From Atherix ibis (Eukaryota > Arthropoda > Insecta > Diptera > Athericidae), in NCBI GenBank assembly GCA_958298945.1, contig CATQJD010000001.1, positions 2,435,142-2,499,141 of the forward strand: DNA of 64,000 nucleotides, given 5' to 3'. Positions 11,400-22,300 of the stretch are shown here, piece by piece. Each line of letters starts with the position of its first letter. Within the stretch, counting starts at the first letter, position 1. A program made the translations under genes and the position numbers. Under the pieces are notes generated by a model. The model was not told where the DNA came from. It saw only the letters and a list, made by a program, of their open reading frames with translations, and ran no database searches.

Positions 11400-13592
11400 A
11401 TATATTTTGGAGTACTCGGGGCTAAATCCGGAAACATGGTGTGTTTAAGTGTTGGAGAATGAATTCAGAGTGAACGTATATAACATACTTCTCAGTCCAA
11501 ACCAGCTGTGTTGAGACATAGTAAAGCACTTCTCAGATTTGAGCTTATCTGGATATAGCCTAGTGACACAATTTTGGTATCACCGAGGCATCGTCATTTA
11601 CATCCATAATAATGTAGCCTATTAGATTTTACCACAACATGGTATTTATTCCTACTCAGTCTAAAGAGTAGCTCTACCAAAAGTGAGTAAGATGCGCTAT
11701 CCAATTTTATGGAAAAAATTATATCCCTTTATCTTCGCACTGAAATCATTATTACGAGTGATTTTAGTATATACAATTCTGCCTGGCTTCTGTACGGACA
11801 ATACCAGAGAGAATAAATACTGCGATCTTTGCTGAGTCAAACAACTTGACTTAGCTTATAACATAGCCGACACAAATATCTGATATTGACAGTCATAACA
11901 CTAACATCTTGGAATTGTTCTTTATGTCCGCACCCCGATATATATACCATCAACATACTTTTTCCTCTAGGAACGTCAGATCAGCTAATTTCTCCTACAA
12001 AAACCACTCAGTTAAAGGCAAATCTTCTAAAAGGACAGTTTGGCAGTACGGAACGCAAATTGGAAAGGATGCTGCCGCTGATGTTTTCACAAATATTATT
12101 TTAGTAGGTATGAAATACTTCATTCCGCATAGAATGAATAGTGTCACGCCAAATAAAAAAGCATTATTTTACTCGAACTGAAAAAAGTCTATCATGGAAA
12201 AAGAGTTAAGCTTTCGTTATTAAAGAGCCAACCCTTCTGAGGTAAACCAGAGGATGTTTAAATGAGCCAGAAATAACTGCAATGCTCTTATCCGTAGCGT
12301 TTAATTTCCTGACAACCAAAATTTGAAGTAAAACATACTACAGTCTAAGTATTTGCGAAAAAAATCAAAAATTTCACCTGTTCATCCATCATAATGAGAC
12401 TCCAGTTGTCAGCTCAAAAGACAAGGCCAATTTTTTCGTGGATCACTTTGCCACATCTTGTTCTTTTCTACAAATCCGCTGCTCCAGACGGTATATAACC
12501 ATAGTTCTGAAGAAGTGCTCTTCTACATTGACAAAACCTCTGCGTAAGCTTTTCCACCTATACTTTACACCTGAAATTTGTCCAGATAGTTGGAAAACAG
12601 CATTCATTCAACCAATTCTCCAAAGAGCGAGTTCTCTTCTTTCGAAGATTATGGAAATACTGATAAACTATCAGCTAATGAAATATCTTGAATCAAGGAA
12701 ACTCCTCGCTGATCGTCAATATGGTTTCTGTAGCAATATATCCACTGGTAATTTGATGGTATATTTAGCCGAAAAGTGGAACCACATTCTCCATTTCTCT
12801 GGGGATTATAGGATTATTGCACTTGATATTTCAAAGGCATTTGACAGAGTTTGGTATTAGGCATTTTTGGCGAAAATGCATGCATATAGTATCGATGATT
12901 ACCTCCTCAATTGTATCAAAAGCTACCTTTCGAACCATTAAATACAAGTTGTTTTGGATGGTTTCAAGTGTTCAGTCCACCAAATATTTGCTGGTGTCCC
13001 CAGGGTTTAGTTCTATTTCCGAACCTTTTTCTCATTTTCATAAATGATCTCTTATAAATTAATGGTTATATAATCCACAGTTTTGCTGATGACAATATTC
13101 TCAGTTTTTCATAATCATTTCCAGATTCACGTTATTACTCTTCGGCCATAGAAATGCTGCAAAATGTTTAGGTTTCCTTAAAGGGTGCAAGAAATTTTTC
13201 ACTCCATCTGATCCAGCCTATATATATATACAAGGCATATAATCGCCCCAAACTAGAATATAATTCCCATGTATAGGCAGCCGCTCCTTAAGTATCATTG
13301 CACTTACTCGATGGGATGCAAAATTAACCAGTAAAATTAATAGGAGACAAAAATATTGTGGAGTCATTAGACTCACTGGGCCACCGACGTAATCCTGTCT
13401 TTCATTATGTTATTGTATTTTCCATAAATAGTGTTCCAGAATATCACCATAATACCCGTTTCTGTAAAAGTGCACATCAGTGAACCCTGAAACCTCTTTT
13501 TGAAAATACTGTAAGATATAGAGATTCTTTTTTCATCTGTTCAATCCGAATGTGGAATGCTCTGCATCATTCGGTTTTACCAAATCATTACA
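11400..13592 (+). pseudogene. Jockey/CR1-group LINE ORF2, heavily decayed
   Basis: Blocks appear in the right order on the plus strand in several frames. Endonuclease: GYSLVTQFWYHRGIVIYIHN near 11550-11620, then DIYTINILFPLGTSD near 11935-11980. RT: DSWKTAFIQPI near 12585, LLSKIMEILINYQLMKYLES near 12640, RQYGFCSNISTGNLM near 12715, ALDISKAFDRVW near 12820, and YLLNCIKSYLS with AGVPRV near 12900-13010. Then FADD-type sequence near 13080, and C-terminal YKAYNRPKLEYNSHV near 13228 and MWNALHHSVLP near 13550. At least a dozen stops and shifts. A large part of the element survives, so the decay is by point mutation rather than 5' truncation. No tail or target duplication was identified. Confidence 0.8.
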
Positions 13593-15198
13593 ATGAGTAG
13601 CTATTTTAGAGAAAATTGCACAGACATCTCTTTCTTTATACCTCCAAATACTTTCCACACGCGCGATGTACCATAACATTATAAGGATATTCGTAATTCC
13701 ATACACAAGTGATTTATAAAAAAGAAAACATGGCATTTCTGCGGCATCAAAAAAAACATGAAGCTCATTTATCTGACAGAATCGACCAAAACATACACTG
13801 TGTAAGTCCTTGAGGCTGGATTCGATTGAAAGAAAATTTTTATCTAGTACAACCACTAGGATAATGTATCCTTAAAACACCATTTTCACATAACTATAAA
13901 ACACAATTTCCACAACACTATAAAAAACCATTTCCATAAAATTGTTCCATTGATGAAACGACTACAAAAGTGCTATGAATTGGGAAACTGTTTGAAAAAA
14001 CAATTCAATGTCTTCGCAAGCTTAATTAATAAGTGAAGAAGTGCAAAGGATGTTTACTGGAAAAACGTTCCGGTCTTTAACATATTTGTGCATTCAAAAG
14101 CTTAAGTGCAAACCCTTACAAGCGTAAGTGCAATCATTCTGTAGTTTGGTATTGCATAATGATGTTTAAAGTACCTTTAGGTGCGCTGGTACGAGTTGTA
14201 TATGAAAGAGGACTTCAAAATCAAGGTCGTAGTGCGATGAAACAACTGAATTAAAGTGTAAATCATACAATGTGTGTATGATAGGCTTGCTTACAACTGA
14301 AAAGTAAATTGTTATATACCTCTGATGATGGATTGCTTTTGTCGGCTTGTGGAGAAGTATTTATCAACTTATGAAGATATTTTAACTAGATATCTCACAT
14401 TTTCTGCTAACAAATAAATCATTTATTGAGTTAGTATCAAAAACATATATTATGGAGCTCACTTTATAATCTTTCCATTTTTTTTTTTTTTTTTTTTACA
14501 TTTCAAGTTAACTCAATAATCTTAACTTTTAATAATTTAACAATGACTATTAAATTTTAATTCAACCATTTTAACTTTTTATATTTTCACAAAGATTTTA
14601 ATTAACTTAAATAACTTTTTAATATAATTAAAAAAAAAAAAATCACTTTTTGTACTATGATATTAAAACGGCCTATTTTTGACATTATTTTAGAACCACT
14701 CCTTTAATATAATTTCAGAGAAACTGACTTCAATAATTTATTTTTATTAATCTCGATTTAAAAAAAAAGCAAACTAATCATATTTATTTTACTTCTCTGA
14801 GTACAGTCTATCAATTTCCCACAGTATATACTATCTTCATACACAATGTAGGTATCGATCGACTACATTACTGAAATGAGAATAGCTCGATACAAGGATT
14901 CGCTACCGTTCATCAAATAAGATGCTTAAAGGACAATAGTCTGAAATAGCGGTCGTTCAATGATTAATTCGATTAGTCGGAAGTGAAGATTGGTTAAACT
15001 TCAAGTGAATAAAATTAAACCAATGTTAGTATGGTCATAGGAACTGAACGTAGTAAACAAATAATATTTATGACGCATATTCGCAGAGTCGATATATCTC
15101 CATGATATTACCTATCATTGAAAGTAGATTCACTTATTTGGTAAATTTTTATTTAAAAAAAAATTCGGTTGTACAATAAATTTTGAATTTGTTATAAA
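13593..15198. other. A+T-rich, unassigned; includes an 18-nt T run
   Basis: No gene recognised. 13890-13940 has a degenerate tandem phrase (cataactataaaacac / caacactataaaaaacc). A run of T at about 14479-14497 and A/T runs to 14780 may be decayed retroposon tails. 14820-15060 shows no motif. Confidence 0.4.
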
Positions 15199-15388
15199 AC
15201 ATATTTATGCAAAATTGTTTAATTACATTATATCATCAATGATAGGCATTGTCTGATATAATTTAAATAAATTTTCTTTGTATTGCCAATGATTACATAT
15301 TTTTGCAAAATTGTTTAAGTATATTATATCATCAATGATAGGCATTGTCTCATATAATTTAAATAAATTTTCTTTGTATTGCCAATGA
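15199..15388. repeat. Two tandem copies of a 96-bp unit
   Basis: 15199-15294 and 15295-15388 are direct repeats, nearly identical. Each contains an internal inverted phrase (attatatcatcaatgatagg and tctgatataat). This is a young local tandem duplication and its function is unknown. Confidence 0.9.
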
Positions 15389-16654
15389 TGAAGTCTTTTG
15401 TTAGTAAATTACTATGTCTACTGTAAGATCCGACGTTAGTAGTTTCTAATGTTAAATTCTTACTTGGTTTTGCAAAAGTTTGCTTTTGATTTCCTCAGTA
15501 TACTAGTAATAATAACGACCTAATAACGACCTTGAAATCAATCTTTATCTTCCTACTTTTAGTATTTGTATAAGTCGGCTTTTATTTGCTCACGGTACTG
15601 TAAAACTTTTTGCGTGGATTTTGCATTCAGATTCGGGTTTTCTGATTCGCTTAGCGATGTCTCTCACTCATTGTTTCGCTTCTCCTTAGTATTGGTGCTT
15701 TCATGTCCAACTGCATATCTGGTAGTAGCTTGAATCTTTGTTGAACCTGTTTTAGATAGAAACTCTGCTATTGGTGGTTTTTGCTGATGTGGATTCGGTC
15801 CTTGTTGTTTTTGTATTTACTAATTCTGCTTAAGAAGTTGCAGTGACAATTTTGTTAATACATTAGATCTGTTCGGACGTGAGGTAGGCCTGATGAAGAA
15901 GATTAAAGAAGATTTATAGTCGTTATTCGTATTAATTTATATTATGTATGTAGCCGTTCGAGCCATAAGTCAAAGAAAATATTGTGGTTTTTCAAGGCAT
16001 TCTATATTGCGTGTGTAAATAGACTTTATTGTGTTTGCGCAGCGCTGACTGCTTTAATGGATATAATTAGATGTAGATAGTGAAAATTAAAACAACACGG
16101 ACGTATTATGTAAACTTATTGAAAAGGCATAAAAACTTATTGAAAAGGCTTAAAAGCAAGCTTACTGCAGATACAAATAATATTGAAATTAATAACAACC
16201 ATTTTTGCAAAGATAATAAAAAATCATAAATTTTCGAATACTTGTTTTGTTTTATCTTCGAAAATGTGTGTAAAATAATAACAGTATTTGCCTCTTGCCG
16301 GTAACTCAATGACTGACATGCTTTGATCGATTTGTTTGGCCGCACGATTGCCTGAAACGGGTCACGCCGCCGTAGGGCAAATGAAGATATTATCGATTTA
16401 AGACCGAAAGACTACAATTGGTACTGTCTTAGAAGCACTCTGCCAGCGTTGTGGTAATGCAGTTGCCATGAGATATATATACATTGGCTTGTATGCATCG
16501 ATAGAAATGGAAAAAAATCTGACGACCTATTGGCAAAATTTAATCGGAGAAGATGTAGTCACAAGCCAAGACTACGAACATGTTTGCAACAAACGGCATT
16601 AAAATCAAAACTTACGACAAGACTGCTCTGAAAACAATATATATATCACTACAG
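15389..16654. other. Unassigned, no supported gene
   Basis: Minus-strand translation around 15870-15480 is weakly gag-like (Lys/Ser/Thr-rich, interrupted by stops), but I cannot assign it. A 12-bp-arm hairpin at about 16643-16671 (atatcactacag / ctgtagtgatat) straddles the start of the mariner B copy. Confidence 0.4.
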
Positions 16655-17600
16655 ATGGCTGTAGTGATATACAATATATATGGTAGAGTATTTATCAAAC
16701 AAGTTCAGACTTGGGTTCGTTTGAAAAGTAATAATCCGTACAAAATAAATTCTTTGACAGTTTTTTAATTGTCGATTCAGTTGTGAGTTCTAGGCGATAA
16801 AAGATAGAAGTTAACAAGGTTTTGTTGTGAAAATGTCGATAAAATCATGCAACTGATCGACATAGATCGTCATGTTAGCGGTCGTAGCATCGCCCAGGAA
16901 TTTCCGTCTGCGAAGCCTTGGCCAAACGGAACGAAATCGACCCATTTCTTAAACGGTGACTGGAGATGAGAAATGGATCACATACGACAATGCTGTGTGA
17001 AAACGATAGTGGTCAAACTGCGGTGAAGCGCCTTAAACGGTGACCAAACAAGGACTAACGGTCAGGAAGGTTTTGCTGTGTATTTGGTGGAACTAGAAAG
17101 AAATCATCTACCATGAGCTGGTTGAATATGGACAAAAACTAAATTCGGACCTCTACTGTCAACAATTGGACCATTCGAAGCTAGGGATTGACCAGAAGCG
17201 GCTAAAATTGGCTAATAGGTAAGATATTGTGTACCATCAGGAAAACGCCAGGCCACACACGTCTAAAGTAATTCGCCAGAAACTCCGGGAACTTGGTTGA
17301 GAAGTTTTAATGCATCCACAATATAGTCTGGATCTGGTACCAAGCAATTACCATATTTTTTATCATTGAAAAACTTCGTTAGTAATAAGAATTTGGCATC
17401 AAGACAAGATTGTGAAACTTAGTCGAGTTTTTCTGCCAACATGTACCAGGGCTCCTATGAGAGAGGCATTATGAAGTTATCTTAAAACTGACAATAAAAT
17501 AGAAAACAAAACTGTGCATATTTGATCCAAATCGGACAATCCGAACCATGTTAAATACAGTTTTGAAATAAACGTAAAAAGAATGGATTTCTTTATTCCT
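16655..17600 (+). mobile_element. Mariner family B, copy 1 (non-autonomous)
   Basis: The plus strand reads RHVSGRSIAQEFPSAKPWPN, VTGDEKWITYDN, KVLLCIWWN, IIYHELVEYGQKLNSDLYCQ, VYHQENARPHTSKVIRQKL and VLMHPQYSLDLVPSNYHIF. Most of the catalytic half of a mariner transposase is therefore present, interrupted by stops. The final aspartate of the catalytic triad (usual PSDYH) reads N (PSNYH). Between the helix-turn-helix block and the catalytic block about 100 expected residues are missing. The second copy (55510-56520) has the same joint, so this deletion predates both insertions. The region ends around 17600 in ggatttctttatt. Confidence 0.85.
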
Positions 17601-18260
17601 CAAACTCATATTATTCTTGTTATTGTTAAATATTACATTCTGATTTCAGTTTGTGCATTTTAAATTTATATTGTATATATCATTTTTATTTCTTTATATA
17701 ACATTATTTTTTACATAATTAATTCTAACATTAAAATTAGGCATTTGTTTTATTATTAACATATTTGTTTTTTGATTTAAATAGTGTTTCCTCTTAATTT
17801 TTTATTTTATTGGTTATTTAAGTAGTGGGCATTTATATTTTTATTTCTTAGATTCTTGTTATGTTTTTACATAATTTAGCAATTTTATTTTAATATAACA
17901 GTACCCATATTAAAATTATTATTATGTACCATCATTGTGTGATATCTAATTTTAATTTCTTAATTTCCACCATTTCTTTCGATTTTGCAATATGAACCTT
18001 CGTATTGACTTTCATTTTTTCTGCGGTTCTAGCGTTTTATGTATACTAGATAATTTACATTGAACAAGGTAGGAATTGAAATTTTGTTCTTATGTTGCTT
18101 TTATTTTAACTTTGATCGCATGAGTCTATTATTTGCTATTAATCATGCCATTTTCAGTTTACGCTGAAATTTCGTCATCTGTGTTATAAAGTATCCTCGA
18201 TTCAGCTTTACTTATGATTTTTGGGAAAAATGCAGTTGCACCACTCAAAAAGGGTTATCC
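17601..18260. other. Very A+T-rich spacer
   Basis: Long T-rich stretch with no coding frame. It may be LTR or intergenic remnant of the Gypsy relic whose integrase repeat begins near 18240. Confidence 0.5.
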
Positions 18261-18273
18261 ATTAATTTCAGTT

Positions 18274-18389
18274 ACTGCGACCGTGCCATCCTGGATCCAC
18301 CGGTTCTCGTCAGATCACCGAAGTTAAGCAGGACTGGGCGTGGTTAGTACTCGGATGGGTGACCACTTGGAAAACCGCGTGTCGCAGGT
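18274..18389 (+). promoter_or_regulatory. 5S-rRNA-derived internal Pol III promoter
   Basis: Aligns along its whole length with insect 5S rRNA. Elements in order: box A region near 18321-18339, intermediate element ggttagtac (18342-18350) and box C (tcggatgggtgaccacttgg, 18351-18370). The terminal helix is kept although its bases differ from my memory of the Drosophila 5S: ctgcgac (18275-18281) pairs with gtcgcag (18381-18387). Known in the SINE3 group of 5S-headed SINEs. Activity here is an inference. Confidence 0.85.
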
Positions 18390-18397
18390 AGGTAGCG

Positions 18398-18408
18398 GGT
18401 TCGATTCC
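18398..18408 (+). promoter_or_regulatory. tRNA-type B box downstream of the 5S head
   Basis: ggttcgattcc matches the Pol III B-box consensus and sits in a small stem (gcgggttcgattcccgc). The matching A box is missing; the 5S head occupies its place. The sibling element at 21570 keeps both boxes. Confidence 0.8.
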
Positions 18409-19084
18409 CGCTGCCGCCATCTCGGCATTGGTGCCGGGGTGAGAGGCCGACTACAAGCCTTACATATGTATGTAGTCCGTAGGGTCCCCCAACGTCACTG
18501 GGGGTTGCTTCGCTGGCCTGATAAGCCGCAAGCCATAAAAAACATCTTATCATGAAACAGCACAAGAGTAATCATCCGGACAATACCTCAGGCAAAACGA
18601 CATTTGGCTTTCACCGAACAACTCGAATGGGTACCTGGAACGTGCGGACTCTCTCCCAAACTTCTCGTCTGGCGCAAGCTACTTCCGAAATGCGACGCTA
18701 CAATCTCGACATACTGGGAATCTCCGAAACAAGGTGGAAACATCAAGGAATCCTCGCAACGCAGACGGGTGAACACTTCATCTACAGCGGCAACGACACT
18801 GTGGAGTCGGATTAATCCTATCAGCCAACGCAAAGAGATCTCTCATGGGCTACAAACCGGTCTCCGACCGCCTTCTGACAGCCAAGTTCCGAAACATCAC
18901 CATCGTGCAATGCTATGCCCCAACTGAAGTAGAGGATTACGCCAATAAAGAAGCCTTCTACCACCAATTAGAGACGTGTATTCTCTGTGCCGCTATATGC
19001 TCCATAGGAGCGACTGTGTCTCATGACTATGTGTATATAATGTATAATGTAGAAATGAAACCTGTCAAATAAAAATAATATAAT

Positions 19085-19660
19085 ATTAATTTCAGTTGGC
19101 ATCTGCGAATAACAAAAGGTACTCCTTAAGCGTTCGGTGGTTTCTTTCAATCGCACCAAGTATTTTATGATGAAACTGTGTTGACATTTAATGGTTATTA
19201 TTCAGCATCTTATACAAGTTTCTAAATAGCTCTTTGTTAAACTCTGAACCTTTATTGGAAATGTTTCGAAACATCCGTATTATAATATATACTTTTTCGC
19301 AATGGTTTTTGCTACTGCAATAGCATCTTTTGATTTTAACGCAAATACCTATACATCGTTTTGTACTCAAAAAGGGGTATCCATTAATTTCAGTTGTCAT
19401 CTGCGAATAACAAAAGGTACTCCTTAAGCGTTCGGTGGTTTCTTTCAATCGAACCAAGTATTTTATGATGAAACTGTGTTGACGTTTAATGGTTATTATT
19501 CAGCATCTTATACAAGTTTCTAAATAGCTCTTTGTTAAACTCTGTACCCTTATTTGAAATGTTTCGAAACATTTGTATTATAATATATACTTTTTCGCAA
19601 TGGTTTTTGCTACTGCAATAGCATCTTTTGATTTTAACGCAAATACCTATATATATTTTT
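19085..19660 (-). repeat. Two tandem copies of a 298-bp Gypsy integrase segment
   Basis: The phrase starting attaatttcagtt recurs at 19085 and 19383, and the ~298-bp units are nearly identical. A partial third occurrence before 18274 (actcaaaaagggttatcc) is the target into which the 5S-headed element inserted. Each unit is coding-derived (integrase), so this is a duplication inside a dead transposon. Confidence 0.9.
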
Positions 19661-20390
19661 CGTAAGCTCACATTACATCGTTGATGTTCTAAGTGGTCCC
19701 ACTGTATCTCTTGATAAAATTTCGAGGCTACCGTTAGAAGTTTCCGTTATTATTAAATGTTCTTTTATGTGTTTAACAACTAACCATTTTGTTCATATTT
19801 TTCCATACATAATGTTGCTTTAATATAGTAATGCATCGTTTCGGATGTAGTCGAATAATACTCCTTATAATTTCGATCATTTGATTATTGTCCATTCTTT
19901 TCATTGGCGCCTTTCTCAGTATTTCTTTCATTATATTGTTAAATAATTTTTAAATTCATTTAATTTAATAAATTGAAATATCTCATCACATGCGAGTGCT
20001 AATTCATTATTATTTTGTCTGTTGGTTGAAAATATTACAAAAGTTTTTGCAGAATCTTTTCAACATGATCTGTTAGATTCTTGCTAAATTGTATGGTTAG
20101 GTGTTTTTTATTTTTTAAATTCACTTTTATTAACTTTGAATTATTTTATTTTTCTTATGTCTGAAATATATGTATACTCCCCGTAAATAATTGGTCTGTT
20201 TCATCACTTGGTTTATTAAGTGGTTATTTTTGCTTTGAAAGTTTGGCCTCTTTGACTCTCATTCCATGAGTAAGAACATTTATTTTTTTGGGAATGGGTT
20301 TCTCGAGTTCTTGTGTATCCATTTTTGTTCGCGATAGAGTATCAGCATTTACATTTAATTTTCCTTATTTTTAAATTATCTCGAAGTTAT
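19098..20390 (-). pseudogene. Gypsy B integrase and linker remnant
   Basis: Minus-strand reading gives GSEFNKELFRNLYKMLNNNH and, in another frame, IERNHRTLKEYLLLFADDN. These are the core and C-terminal part of a Ty3/Gypsy integrase (D-x-G-x-E-F and E-R-N-H-R blocks). Upstream on the same strand, 20370-20240 reads NADTLSRTKMDTQELEKPIP, the linker after RNase H. The 298-bp duplication lies inside it, and the 5S-headed retroposon interrupts it. Continues the pol relic of 20393-20990. Confidence 0.75.
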
Positions 20391-20392
20391 AG

Positions 20393-20990
20393 TTAAGAAT
20401 GTCTAACCTTGTTCGAGTTAGGTTGGATGTGTAAACAAGAAGTTAGTTCTGGATAAATATTTTTATATGTAAACAAACTTACGAACGGCCGGTGTTCCGT
20501 TATAATAGTTAACCTTGTCCTATAAAGGTACGGCCTGAAGTAGATTATACCCCAGTAAATGCCGAATAGATCCTTCTTAATAACTGATTCATTGACTTCG
20601 TATATGTTTAAGGTTCTACTCATGTACGCTATTGGCTTATCTTTTACAATTTCAATTTTCGACAAAACTGCACCCAAGGCATAACTGTGACATCTGCAGT
20701 AATTATTAGTAAGTTTTTTTAATGTGTTTGATGCCATCGAGATTTCAGTGGTCCAATTAAATAGTACATTTTTCTTTGTTGGGGCATGGAGAAGATACAA
20801 ATCTTTTGATATCATCTGCTTTTTTGGTATACAATAATCCATTATGATTTTATTTTCGTTGGGATCCATTAAAAATGACTTGTGTTTTAAGGTAACTACA
20901 TTTGGCAGGTGCTTATTTGAGATTGTATTCTCTTAAGCTCGGAAATATCTTTACTAGTCTCTTCCCTTTAAAATATGTATCTTAATTATA
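20393..20990 (-). pseudogene. Gypsy B RNase H domain
   Basis: 158-codon open frame (20869-20393). It carries the RT thumb KNVLFNWTTEISMA and RNase H blocks SYALGAVLSKIE, DKPIAYMSRTLN, KKDLFGIYWGIIYFRPYLY and IITEHRPFVSLF. The usual first catalytic aspartate context (D-A-S) reads C-H-S and the later D-H-R-P reads E-H-R-P, so the nuclease is probably dead. Family resemblance is to 17.6/297-type Gypsy elements. The RT palm is missing upstream, where sequence jumps to the gag remnant. Confidence 0.8.
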
Positions 20991-20999
20991 ATGCCCTCT

Positions 21000-21548
21000 A
21001 CTGTTTATTATTGTTATTGTGCCCATTACTATATTTATTATTATTATTGTTTTAATTTTTATTATTGTATCTATTCTTATTGCCAGAATTTCTATTTCTA
21101 TCATATTTATTGTAAATGCTTCTATTACTATTATTATTATTAAAGTTATTTTTATAATTACTTTTTCTTGCTAAGGTTACGGCAAGAAAAAGTAATTATA
21201 AAAATAACTTTAATAAGTTCTCCCGATAATAATAACATCGAAATTGTAATTAATACCTTTTGAAACGGTGCATAAGTCTAGCCAAGCTATTTTGTGCGTA
21301 GTTTCCATAGCATTTGTTTCAGTTATTTGGATATTGTTTATCTCTAGTGTGGGCGTTGAAATTTTGTTCGCAAGTGTTTCAATTTGAATATTGCCTTGTG
21401 TTATAGCATTAGTCTTGTTTGGAGGGCCATAACTGTATGTCTTGTTTTGAATGCAATTTGAATTATCGGTTTTAGCTTGCCTAATGTTTTTAGTGGATTT
21501 TTTATCGCCTATTTGCTTCTTGATTTCTATGACAGTCTTCCATACCAA
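21000..21548 (-). pseudogene. Gypsy B gag remnant with Asn-rich tail
   Basis: Minus frame 21548-21210 (112 codons) is a Lys/Asn/Thr-rich, gag-like stretch. Downstream on the same strand, 21200-21000 reads an Asn-rich run broken by Ser, Tyr and Arg, typical of the C-terminal tail of gag in 17.6/297-like elements. The plus-strand relic at 28722-29770 has the same kind of tail. A 31-bp-arm hairpin (21141-21212) sits at the boundary of the two parts. Confidence 0.55.
21141..21212. repeat. Perfect 31-bp-arm hairpin, 10-nt loop
   Basis: Arms 21141-21171 and 21182-21212 are exact reverse complements. The arms are gag-derived sequence, so one arm is an inverted copy of the other made in place. Confidence 0.95.
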
Positions 21549-21569
21549 ATAAATTCAGTTAAATGTGTT

Positions 21570-22147
21570 AAACCGAGTGTGTGGTGCAATGGTCAAGGTG
21601 ACCGACTCACACTCGGTAGGTGGCGGGTTCGATTCCCGCTGCCGCCATCTCGGCATTGGTGCCGGGGTGAAAGGCCTGACTACCAGCCTTATATATGTAG
21701 TCCGTAGGGTCCCCCAACGTCACTGGAGGTTGCTTCGCTGGTCTGATAAGCCGCAAGCTATAAAAACCACCTTATCAAGAAACAGCACAAGAAGAATCAA
21801 CCGGACCGTACCTCAGGCAAAAACTCATTTGGCTTTCATCGTACTCAGGGCAAAAACCGTACCTCAGGCAAAAACCCAAGACCGTACCTCAGGCAAAAAC
21901 CCAAAGGCAGAAGCAGATGGAAGAGAGTTCACGGAAGCATCCGGACCGTACCTCAAGACCGTACCTCAGGCAGGAACCCAGGGCAGAGGCAGACGGAGGA
22001 GAGTTAACGGAGTTTTCTGGTGCCGCTATGTGCTCCATAGGAGCGACTGTGTTCTCATGACTATGTGTGTATAAAAAATGCATGTATGTGTTAAAAAAAA
22101 TTGTACAAATGTAGAAAATGAAAACCTGTCAAATAAATAATAATAAT
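21570..22147 (+). mobile_element. tRNA-headed SINE-like sibling of the 5S-headed element
   Basis: Flanked by the target duplication aaatgtgtt (21561-21569 and 22148-22156). The head is tRNA-like; the body from about 21615 (ctcggcattggtgccggggt and onward) matches 18388-18600 closely. The tail (tatgtgctccataggagcga to tgtcaaataaataataata) matches 18990-19084. Between them the LINE endonuclease is replaced by five copies of accgtacctca within 21803-21970, a small internal minisatellite. It therefore behaves as a deletion derivative or SINE partner of the LINE represented at 18274. It inserted into the Gypsy relic that fills both flanks. Confidence 0.85.
21572..21645 (+). promoter_or_regulatory. 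tRNA-like Pol III head (A and B boxes)
   Basis: A-box-like tggtgcaatggtc at 21582-21594 and B box ggttcgattcc at 21626-21636. The spacing is normal for tRNA-derived SINEs. It is not a functional tRNA gene: no closed acceptor stem, and it is embedded in a retroposon with a target duplication. Confidence 0.8.
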
Positions 22148-22205
22148 AAATGTGTTGTGATACATTTCCGATACTTTTTGGAAATTTTCTATAGCATCGA
22201 TTATA

Positions 22206-22300
22206 GAATTTGATTAGGCTGTGGCCATCCGAATAATCCCGAATTTTTTTCCTTCAAAGAAATTTGGGATTATTCGGATGGCCACAGCCTAATCAAATTC
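22206..22300. repeat. Perfect 35-bp-arm hairpin, 25-nt loop
   Basis: Arms 22206-22240 and 22266-22300 are exact reverse complements, and the loop itself is partly complementary (gaattttttt / aaagaaattt). It lies in decayed Gypsy-flank sequence. Confidence 0.95.

Larger units (their letters stand above)
18274..19084 (+). mobile_element. 5S-headed LINE/SINE composite retroposon
   Basis: 811-bp insertion flanked by the 13-bp target duplication attaatttcagtt (18261-18273 and 19085-19097). An empty site survives at 19383 in the adjacent tandem copy of the target, so both borders are exact. Order: whole 5S-rRNA-like head (18274-18389); a body with a tRNA-type B box (to ~18550); a coding block from ATG 18552; and a tail ending tgtcaaataaaaataata. 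The coding block reads MGTWNVRTL, LDILGISETRWK, then in another frame MGYKPVSDRLLTAKFRN and QCYAPTEVEDYANKEAFY. These are N-terminal endonuclease motifs of an RTE-like LINE (inferred clade). RT is absent and one frameshift lies near 18815. Body and tail match the element at 21570-22147, whose head is tRNA-like instead. Probably mobilised by an LINE enzyme in trans. Confidence 0.85.

Noticed and set aside
14479..14497. Poly(A) tail of a minus-strand or plus-strand retroposon
   Set aside because: The T run has no adjoining retroposon body or target duplication that I can recognise.
18274..18389. Functional 5S rRNA gene
   Set aside because: No T-run terminator follows the 5S end, and the sequence continues into a retroposon body that shares one target duplication. 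It is a promoter head, not a gene.
21572..21645. tRNA gene
   Set aside because: A and B boxes and a stem are present, but there is no closing acceptor stem, and the sequence is the head of a retroposon with target duplications.
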